This document shows, piece after piece, positions 55,380 to 64,000 of a DNA stretch of 64,000 bases. The stretch's first letter is position 1, and each line of letters begins with the position of its first letter. The translations under genes were made by a program, and so were the position numbers. The notes beneath the pieces are model-generated. The model was not told the DNA's origin. It did no database searches and saw nothing but the letters and a program-made list of their open reading frames with translations. Origin of the DNA: Periplaneta americana. Taxonomy: Eukaryota; Arthropoda; Insecta; Blattodea; Blattidae. Location of the stretch: NCBI RefSeq assembly GCF_040183065.1, contig NC_091124.1, positions 95,684,501 to 95,748,500 on the forward strand, read 5' to 3'.

Positions 55380-55860
55380 TTTGTGTACTTTCGCAAAGGA
55401 AGCTTTTAATAGAAAAGGGAGCATCTTCTGCGGACTTCTGGAAAAAGAATTAAGGAAGATACTAGTGAAGTGCTTTGTGTGAAGTGTGACATTGCATGGA
55501 GCGGAAACATGTACATTACAATGACATGAAAGACTTGAAATGTGGATATGGAGAAGGATGGAGCATGTGAAATGGACAGATAGAATAAGAAATGAAGCTG
55601 TATTGAAAAGAGAGCGTGAAGAAAGAATGATGCTGAAATGATCAGGAAGAGAAAAAGGAATTGATTGGATCATTAGCTGAAAAGAAACTGCCTACTGAAG
55701 GATGCACTGGAAGTAATGGTGAACAGGAGAAGAATTCGGGGCAGAAGAAGATATCAGATGATAGATGAATTAAGTTATATGGATTATATGCGGAGACTAA
55801 GAGGAAGGCAGAAAGTGGGAAAGATTGGAGATGCTGGGTTTGCAGTGAAAGACCTGTCAT
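55380..55860 (+). pseudogene. LINE ORF2 C-terminal fragment (RRYQMID family)
   Basis: In shifting frames the plus strand gives VTLHGAET, LEMWIWRRMEHVKWTDRI, RNEAVLKRERE, IRGRRRYQMID and DYMRRLRGRQKVGKIGDAGF. It is the longest of three copies of this tail (others 1390-1712 and 11131-11345). The reverse-transcriptase domain is missing. Confidence 0.75.
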
Positions 55861-55894
55861 TTGGCAGAACACTATGTATGTCTATGTACTTCCT

Positions 55895-56225
55895 TTAAAG
55901 ATAGGCTTATAGGCCTATTTAAAATCATCCACACCTCCACACCCTCTTACCTAGCATCTCATTTTGTTTACCTTTCACTACCTCGAACCCAGAACATGTA
56001 CCTTCTCTCTATTCCTCTGCACAGAACATCCTTCTGCTCATCATCTTTCAGCATATCGATTTCACGCCTCTGGAATTCTCTCCCTGACCATGTCAGAGAC
56101 TGCTGGACAATATCAAAATTCAAATTTAAATTAAAAAGTCATATTCTAGCTCATGGAATTGCTTGTTCAACAGCTCTTAGATTGCGCAACTTCGGCTTAA
56201 CCCATGACATATAATAAATATTGTA
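55895..56225 (+). pseudogene. CR1/L2-like LINE C-terminal fragment
   Basis: An intact 100-codon frame reads FKIIHTSTPSYLASHFVYLS, HRTSFCSSSFSISISRLWNS then LPDHVRDCWTISKFKFKLKS. The 'P.YL...F ... RT..F..SF ... LWNSLP ..IR....F......LK' pattern is the C-terminus of CR1/L2/Rex-type LINEs. A 3' UTR-like region with an ATT repeat and the terminal GAAGGCCTTGTGGCCTTAAT, then an AAAT repeat tail, runs to about 56850. Confidence 0.75.
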
Positions 56226-56262
56226 ACTCTGCTGTTGCAGAATTGACAATTAATATGCAATG

Positions 56263-56274
56263 TATTTATTATTA

Positions 56275-56354
<80 letters not shown>
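56263..56354. repeat. (ATT)n microsatellite
   Basis: About thirty ATT/TTA units within the 3' region of the CR1/L2-like LINE. Confidence 0.95.
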
Positions 56355-56489
56355 GCTACCTCTATTTTTTTTTCTTGTATTAGCTTGATGAAGCTCTATA
56401 GTGTTTTTTTTTACTCTGTTGACCCTCTATAGGGCCTTAATTTAATTTGTATTATTTTCATCAGCGTTCGTATTTCTTTTTTGTATTTA

Positions 56490-56754
56490 CTTATTTTTTT
56501 TAGTTTGTTATTTAACGATGCTCTGTCAACTACGAGGTTATTTAGCATCAATGAGATTGGTGATAGCGAGATGATATTTTGGCGAGATGAGGCCGAGGAT
56601 TCGCGATAAATTACCTGGCATTCACCTTACTGTTGGAGAAAACTTCAGAATAAACCCAACCAGGTAATCGGCCCAAGCGGGAATCGAACCTGCACCCGAA
56701 CGCAACTTCAGACCGGCAGGCAAGCACCTTAATCAACTGAGCCATGCCAGTGGC
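56490..56754 (-). mobile_element. tRNA-derived SINE (family D) with 12-bp target duplication
   Basis: The minus strand begins GCCACTGGCATGGCTCAGTT with an A box (TGGCTCAGTTGATTAAGG) and the B box GGTTCGATTCC. The body is unlike the main family, although it ends in similar GCTAAATAACCTCG and GCATCGTTAAATAAC motifs. TTTTTGTATTTA occurs exactly at 56478-56489 and 56755-56766. It is inserted in the LINE's 3' UTR. Confidence 0.9.
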
Positions 56755-57471
56755 TTTTTGTATTTATATGTGCTATCTAGTAGGATGGAAGAGAAGGCCT
56801 TGTGGCCTTAATCCTGTCAGATTAAATAAATAAATAAATATGTAAATAAATTATATTTGCGTTCAGCTATAACCATTTGTAGATAGTTATGTTCATCAAT
56901 AGCAGTCAAGCTATATACATTTTGAAGTGTGCCCTTCTTAGGCAAAACTATACGTAGCATCTGGGCAGCAAGGTGATTAAAGATAGAGTAGGGGAGAATG
57001 CTTGTGAATACCGCAAGTGGGGATCTGCACTCAATGCAGACAAATGTATCACCCAGACTTACAATGAAGCAATTTTAATGAGTGAAGAGAAGGGAAGTGT
57101 GCAGACAGTTGTTAAAAAATCATACAAATGTGCACATTTTGTGCATAGCTATTCACATCAGCTAATTGTAGAAAAGGCAGCATCACAGAATTCGCAAGCT
57201 CGTATTTTCTTTTAGCAGTCTTGCTGCTATACCTGCATAATGCAGTTTTTTCAAAGCCGTCTTCATGATTAGCTATGTTGGACAGTGTTTGTAAATGGAT
57301 ACATGGAAGATCAAACGCAAAATGGAATTTTAATAGTTGATTAGTTAATACCATGTTTTAAAATAAAGAGAATCTAGTAGAACGCTTTGAGAAACATCAA
57401 ATTGACAGAAATCATTCCACTGTAAGCAGCTACAAGGATTCTCTGTAAGTTGAACGACCAAGACTTCATCT

Positions 57472-57533
57472 GAATCAGGGATTGCAGAAACGCCACACAC
57501 AGTGACATGTGCTGTTTCTGCAATCCCCGATTC
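57472..57533. repeat. 62-bp hairpin in hAT copy 2
   Basis: GAATCAGGGATTGCAGAAAC pairs with GTTTCTGCAATCCCCGATTC (one mismatch) around a 22-nt loop. Confidence 0.85.
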
Positions 57534-58038
57534 AACTGTTGGAGAGAATGTTTTCATGAGATCATGTCCCATGTGAATACTTTATATAACCAGCTGCAGC
57601 ATTGTATTGCCAACTCCATTAGTATCTATAATGCAGTAACATTTCAAGAGCCAAGTATTGTATGTCACTCTTCAACAAGAAGAAACTCCTCTCATGAAGA
57701 AAAGGGGAAAGAACTTTCAGTATCTTGTCTCTGCAAAAGAAGTGTGTAATACCATTTTATTACCAGATAAAAGAGAGATTTGCTTTCGATAAACATGTCG
57801 GCAGCAAAATTTCTAAATTTCTTCCTTTTCGAAGACAATAGGTATAAATTATATATAATTTCTTTTGCCCGAATTTGATAGAACTATTGAAACTTACCCT
57901 TTCTTATGTAAAGAACGTCTGAAAATCTGCTTTATACAAGAGGCAAGAATTCCGCAGGATTTCAGTGGGATATGCAGAATTTTGTCAAGGGTTTAAATAA
58001 TTGTTTACAATTCACATTATTGGTATTTTACATTTTGT

Positions 58039-58088
<50 letters not shown>
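58039..58088. repeat. (ATT)n microsatellite
   Basis: About sixteen ATT units within hAT copy 2. Confidence 0.95.
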
Positions 58089-59124
58089 GCTATTGTTATA
58101 TATTACGGTATGTTTATCATATTAATATTATACTATGTTCCAATATTCATGAATATCCTTATAAAATTTTTTAAACGTATTTTTTTTACAGCCATCCATT
58201 TTTTTTTTTAATTTTAACTTCTGTTTAATTTTGTATATTAAAAAATGCTTGTGTCATTTTACTTACACAATAATCACATCTATTTAATCAACAATAATTA
58301 TTTGTATATATCAGGTAAGATACTTCACTTTACATAACAGGAATCCATGGAAATAGTCAAACATATTGGAATAAATTTAATTAAACACATTAATGGAACT
58401 TGGAGCTTACCAAGGATGAAGAATGAAACTGACATGATGAATATATTGAAGAAGGAGTAGGAGGACTATGTCATATGTTGATGCAGATTTTGTTACTCTG
58501 ACAGTGAAAAATTAGAGAAGGGGAAAACGATTACGGATGAAAAAAGTACTCAAATCTAAATATGTTATTTTTTTTATGTTCAAGGGGGGTGGTGGGCTTA
58601 TGAAAATAAATGAAATCATGTTGGATACAGAATCATTAATTCCTGTACAGAAGTGTTCACTCTCCTCAAATAATTACTACTACTACTCCCATGACTACTA
58701 TTAAGCCTGAAAGATGCTTCTCTACGTTGAAAAGAGTGAAAACTTTTCTAATAAGTACAGTGACACAAGACTATCTTGCTGTTTTGGAAATGTTAAACAT
58801 AGAAAAATGTTTGATTGACAAAAGTTTTAATTTCAGTGATAAAGTTATCAATACATTTTCCATCGCAGAGAAAGGAGACTGGACTTCGTACACAAATTAA
58901 ATTGTGAATGAAGCAGTGACATATCTTTGATTTTATTAAGAACACAATACACTATTGCATATTCTCATTAGTATTTTCCATTTAAATTTTAATGTGTATA
59001 GCGTTTCGTAACTTAAATCATTATTTAACATTAATATCATGAACATCCTCTGATTAAAGTTCTGGGTGATATGTACATATATTATCAGGCAGTACATCTC
59101 ACTTGACAGTAAGTGTCGGAGGAA

Positions 59125-59325
59125 GAACAATTTGTTTGTATGCATCTGAAATCTGACTTGTGTAATATGTAGCTAGTCGGCGATGAATGCAATGGCGGGG
59201 GAAAGGAACTGACCACCCTAACTCATTATCTCCTGGCCTAGTTGCCTCATAAGTGGTGTCTTCTTGGTATCACTTGTGAAGTTCAGACCTGTCTTTGGAC
59301 AGTTGACTAAACAACAACAACAATA
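59125..59325 (+). repeat. Dispersed SINE-like repeat, copy 2
   Basis: Matches 32514-32690 over its whole length and ends in an (AAC)n tail after GGACAGTTGACTAAAC. No tRNA-like head was found. Confidence 0.78.
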
Positions 59326-62300
59326 TCACGAACAGCAGCAGCAGCACCAAAAAGGATTGGATCAATGATTCGTTATGAGTTCACCTTCAGTACATTTAAA
59401 AAATGTATTAATACTATAAATCTCACTGTGCTATATGATAATGCTTATATGTAGAAACGTCTAGAGCAGCTATACCAAACTAACATCTCACGAGCTGCCA
59501 CTGGTATCAAAGCAGCTCATTCAGTGAGAACGAGGGGAGAGAAAGAGAAACCATTTTACATGTGAGGAGCAAATGATTCAAAATGTACTTATTCCATAAT
59601 ATAATATTTTTCGTAAGGGAGAAAAATTAAATTAATTAAGCAGTAATTTTTTTAAACCAGACGTATTTTTGATGTTAGTGTAGACAATTCAGTACTATCA
59701 AAACAGAGGAAATCCATATCGAAGTGAACTTCGTTTGTTGATGGACTGTGTGCATTTTGATTAAAACTTCTCTTATTCTGTCATTTGTACTGCCCTTGAA
59801 GTTTTTTTACAGCATTTTTTACCCATTCAATAATGGGTGGAATAGCCTTCCTTTTTATGTTCACTATTGTAGAGAGACCTAGTTGTCATGACGATGCTAT
59901 AAAAATCATATAAAGCCTGTTCGACGAAAGAATAAAGTGATTTAAACACATGCATATGGTCTTGAGATCAATGAATAAAATATAGTGACACTTTTATTTG
60001 TTGCCATGGAAACAGATTTATGGGTGTTCTGTGGTTTACACCACTATTCTTTCTCTGGAAATGATAAAATTAGAATGCTGTTGATTTCTGTAGTTTTTCT
60101 CAATGACAATCTCTAATATCAAAAGGAGATGTTAACATACATGGATTTCTGTCTCAAAATCCTTAATATTTTCCCTTTAATGGTGCTGAAAATGGTCGTT
60201 TTCCTGTACACTCTGTATATTTAAATTTGGTACAGTAAAATCTGTCTTAAGCAGAATTTTAGATTAAATGAATCGGAAAATTTCTGTAAGCATATAGACT
60301 CGTTAGAGTACATTCATGCATATATCAGAACATATAAATACTTGCATTTAAGTCTCTTGTTTGTGTTGAGGAGACTTTGTTTCATAATTTATTGTTGGAA
60401 GTAGATTTTACTGTGACCTTTATCATATATTTCCTACAGAGTTTTCTTAAGATCTTAATAAAGAGTGCAATCAGATCATATCTTTTACATTTTCTCAGAC
60501 ATTGCTTGAATATAACACGAATACAAATCTATTTAAAAACACAGTCCACTGGTAGACTTTTTATTTTCTTACAGTTACTTGTTGTTGGCAAAAAAATAGA
60601 ATTTTATTTCAAGGCATCCAGTACTCGGTATTTGAAAGTGTTGAATGCTTTTAAATGGTTTTGATAGATAATCCTTACCTCTTGAAAACTGGTAATTTTA
60701 TAGTAATGTGTCTTACAGAATTGAAATATGTTTCTAGATTGGGACCACTTTTTTGTAACCACTTGCAGAAATGAACCAACTGTATGTTTTATACTGAATG
60801 TCTTTTTGTAATGTTTGTTTGTTGTATTTGAGTGACATATATTATAAAGCCTTGTATACTCTAATAATATATACTAAACCTTGTTAAAAGTTGTACATTG
60901 CAGTTATATTATTACAGGGCTTAATTTTTACAAAAGAAAAATCAAACTGAAATGCAGTGTTATTGACTGAACTGGGAAGAGTGTACAGTGGAGATAGTTA
61001 TTACAGGCACAGTTTTATGGGGATACAGGACTCAATAATGTGCAGAGATGAGCAAATTATTAACATGCGTCTGTATTCTAGCCTTATGATCATGTAACTA
61101 TGGGAGGAGGAGGGAGGGGATCAAATTTTCCAACCGGAAGATTTTGTTGTAGCATTCCATTTTAAATGTGTGTTATGGGGATCTGTGCTAGACCATGTAA
61201 AGTGTTAATGAAAAAATTTATCAAGAGAAAAATCAAGTCATAATCCTGGTTTGATGGAAGTTACGCTAACATAATGATAAGACTGAAAAATGCAGACATA
61301 AAAAAAACAATAATGGCTTGTTAATGGGAGGTTTTGCATTAACTTTTTTATTCCCGAAAATAATATCAGAATAACAGGACACTTCGAAGATAAAGAGTAC
61401 CTTCATTTGCAAGTGAATAGTAGTATCAGAATATAGTTATTTGTCATTTTATTTTGTGGTACTTGAGACTGAGCACCATTATCATTTTTCTTTTTCTTAT
61501 TAGCTTTCATTGCTTCTTTACTTGTTTGTAACTTTTCTTATTCTGTGAACTGCCATTGTTTGTTTGTTTGTTTGTTTACTTGTTTGTTATTTTTCTTACT
61601 CTTTTATCTTTCATCATCTATTTGTTCTTTTTTTGTTTTGTATGCTTTGTCTAATGGCAGCTTCTGATTTAAGGAAGCTCTGCTAAATAAATAAATAATC
61701 ACTATTCCACGAAAATTTTTCTCATTTTTTCTTTGTTCTTGCTTTTTCCATGGATAGTAATTCAATGGATAGCAAGATGAGACAATATTCTGGTATGAAA
61801 CTGTTTCCCTGGTTCTAATAGAATTTGCATCCCTAGATTGTGCCTGCTTTCCAAAATTCCACTTTGCTTTATAAAGAGAATACTGACAATTTTACAAGAT
61901 CACCTCCGCCCCTCTTTTTAAGAATACAAAATGATATATCTTTTCTTTTCCTTATTTATCGGAGATTGTCAGTGAGTTAGAACAGGAGATTTGAAAGATA
62001 TATTTCTTACAGTTCGGCATAAATTAAGCCCTGTATTATTGTGCTGAAACTGTAGCTCAATATTTGAAGTATCCATTTTTGGTATGTTTCATATAAAAGT
62101 GCAAGTATCTTCTAGCTTTATTATGTATGTAAGCATGTGTGTGTGTATATGTCTGCCTGCATATAATAATATTATATCCATGAGTGAAACTGAACTTTAA
62201 TAATGGTCTTTCGCATTGAAATTGAAACTGAAACTCAGGATGAATAGGTACTTTCTGACCAATCAAAGTTTATTTTAAATGAGAATTAAGGTGAATCTAA

Positions 62301-63301
62301 AGTATCGAAGTGACTTGTTAAATACTTGCAGAGTCAAAAAGTCTGAACATGTAGACATTATTTTTATACTGTAACTCTCCTTCAATTAGGATATTTAAAT
62401 ATTTTAAATTTCAGAATTATTTGGGGAATGCTATGCAGCGAAAATATAAACCTTCCTTATTGCACTCTTGTGCAGTTTTTCACTATCTAAACTTATTTGG
62501 AAGTTGTGATTAATTAAATTTTCAAACAACATTTTGAAATTAATGTACAGAATTTGAATAAAAATCCTATTAAAGTTTTGCAATATTTTTCTGCTTTTGG
62601 CATTGAAATGTTTTAATTACGAAAATCATTGTTACTGGTAATAAATTATCACAACTGTGACAAGATGTAAATAAAACAATATATAAAAGATAAATGGAGC
62701 CTGTTCCATAAGTAATCAAAATAAATATGCATAATTAATGCTATCATTTTATTGCATGCATTATTTGACTTTCATATTTTTAAGTTGTGTAAGAACACCA
62801 TATGAATGCAGTATGTAGTGTTGAATGGAATACATTATTACGAAATTGTGACAAATATTTGGAAAAAATTATTATGGGCTGTTTTTAAGATATATTTGTC
62901 ATAAATAAAGGAAATTTTAATAATTAGGAGCCTGAAATGTAAGAGTCTAAATTGGCATGTCTCTTTCAAAGTTCTCGTTAGTAAGGTCTGTTTGAAATCA
63001 AAGTTAGCATTGTAGAATAAATGCTTTTAGTAGCATAGTGCAATAAAACAAGCAGTGTTACGTATGTGGAGGCTTAAACAAGAAGCCAGTCAATAGACAA
63101 TAATAATGTAATATCTAAGGCAATTATAAAATGAACTTCTTACAATTTGTAAAATTGTGAGGTTCTAGTTATCATAATCATAATAAAAATAATTTTTTTT
63201 TTTTTTTTTTGTTGAATAAACAGAATGATCAAATTTAAAAAAAAAAAAAGTGTGTTAGGTTTGTATTTGTAAGTTGTGCTTTTGTTTTAATAGTAGGTGT
63301 T
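59326..63301. other. AT-rich intergenic DNA, nothing recognised
   Basis: Nearly 4 kb without a coding frame I trust, apart from a few T/A runs and short TTTG repeats near 61556-61580. A TACACTCTGTATA motif near 60210-60222 resembles a lone mariner end. It could be a long UTR or intron, but no splice signals stand out. Confidence 0.45.
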
Positions 63302-63370
63302 ACAGTAAAATCCCTCGTATCTGGCACCCAAATAACTGGCAATACCGAAACAACGGCACTGTTGGCTAGG
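63302..63370. mobile_element. Possible pogo/Tigger-type terminal fragment
   Basis: ACAGTAAAATCCCTCGTATC followed by TGGCACCCAAATAACTGGCA and then ACGGCACTG resembles pogo-type inverted ends ('CAGTAxAxCCTCGxTxxCCGGCA'). No opposite end or transposase was found, so this is tentative. Confidence 0.35.
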
Positions 63371-64000
63371 CCAAAAAAAATAGTCATTCATGTGAAAGGG
63401 AAGAGTTGGATGAAGGTATGAGTTGTTTTCGTGGCTCACACATGCCGCATATTGTGTTTACTCTTTACATTGTTCACGCGTGTAAACATAGACAGAAAAC
63501 CCTGTTATGATCCTGGAGTAGATCGGGTAGCTTCGGTAAGCTGTCACTTGGACTTTGCAAACAATGCACAGAGACAATATCTTTAAATTTACCACTTGAA
63601 CTCTCCTATTTCGAAGGGGTGTTGGATAGTCTAAATAGGAAATTGTGAAATTCTCTGTTCCTACAGTGCGTAAAAATTTAATTCGAGTGATAGATAGTAT
63701 CGTGGCTGTTCCCGCTAAGTGCTGTTGTTGCACAATATATTCTGCGAAACGCAAGCAAAATGTTCTTATGCTCAAATCATCGAGTGCTACTTCGTCTTCA
63801 CAGTCGCGACGTTGGCTGCACTTCTCTTCACGTCACATGACTCACATGACCGCCATTTAAAATTGTCATAAGGTTACGAATATTTTTAGTATTTTTTACG
63901 CTATTATGTATTACAATAATAATTATGAACTGATGAATATACATTACCTTATTCAGTATTAAAAATAAACATTGTATATATTTCAGAACTTTATTTTTAA
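63371..64000. other. Intergenic, nothing recognised
   Basis: A GC-richer patch at 63780-63860 contains CACATGACCGCCATTT, which could be near a promoter, but neither strand shows an initiating coding exon. Confidence 0.35.

Larger units (their letters stand above)
56960..58915 (+). pseudogene. ZMYM1-like hAT transposase, decayed copy 2
   Basis: Plus-strand frames read SYKCAHFVHSYSHQLIVEKA with ASQNSQARIFF following, a damaged middle, and at 58691-58900 the C-terminal dimerisation block ERCFSTLKRVKTFLISTVTQ then DYLAVLEMLNIEKCL. The N-terminal TTF finger and DDTTD block are not visible, so it is shorter than copy 1 at 48.6-50.6 kb and in opposite orientation. A 62-bp hairpin (57472-57533) and an ATT microsatellite (58039-58088) interrupt it. 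Confidence 0.75.

Noticed and set aside
60377-60664. Plus-strand 95-codon frame as a gene
   Set aside because: Composition is that of translated AT-rich DNA (Phe, Leu, Ile, Lys) without any motif.
1-64000. Integrated viral genes or LTR retrotransposons
   Set aside because: I saw no capsid, envelope, integrase, protease or paired LTR signature; all polymerase fragments are of the non-LTR type.

Overview
This is an AT-rich eukaryotic window that reads as gene-poor, transposon-dense insect DNA. Several LINE 3'-end families, tRNA-derived SINEs, Tc1/mariner, hAT and THAP-type DNA transposons, and a recurrent TAGGCCTA 8-mer together suggest a large hemimetabolous genome such as a cockroach. The species is inference, not something the bases prove. 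There are no operons, ribosome binding sites, rRNA genes, CRISPR arrays or intact tRNA genes.

The only convincing host gene is a C2H2 zinc-finger gene on the minus strand. Its last coding exon (36287-35468) carries nine fingers and begins at a clear splice acceptor. A decayed same-strand relative (about 23150-22608) lies some 12 kb away. Almost everything else recognisable is mobile DNA in various stages of decay.

Layout: 0-4 kb holds foldback/MITE elements, a LINE tail, a hAT remnant, a fragment of a THAP transposon and a SINE. 5.6-7.9 kb is a diverged tandem array with a unit of about 340 bp. 8.4-10.5 kb is a decayed multi-exon transposase-like gene split by a 563-bp palindrome, then a LINE tail. 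10.8-13.6 kb has a SINE, LINE fragments and an exact 120-bp duplication. 13.65-17.8 kb holds two adjacent P-element-like transposons: about 31-bp inverted repeats and an 8-bp target duplication in one, and a THAP-domain reading frame with an intron in the other. 18-25 kb has MITEs, a SINE, a foldback with 14-bp flanking repeats and the zinc-finger pseudogene. 25.5-27.6 kb is a 5'-truncated LINE with a reverse transcriptase. 28.4-31.1 kb is a LINE tail cut by a 2.17-kb inverted-repeat transposon whose 4-bp target duplication is visible.

31-36 kb has a hAT remnant, SINEs, a LINE tail and the zinc-finger exon. 37-48 kb has a foldback, SINEs, three mariner-type elements or remnants, a hAT MITE, a LINE reverse-transcriptase fragment and a further mariner N-terminus. 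48.6-58.9 kb has two copies of a ZMYM1-like hAT element in opposite orientation, flanking a Tc3-like element and LINE/SINE debris. 59-64 kb is AT-rich with almost nothing recognisable.

The copies do not work together as a pathway. What the window records is insertion order: SINEs inside LINEs and inside a P-like element, a DNA transposon inside a LINE, and a palindrome inside a transposase remnant. All family assignments come from reading motifs by eye.
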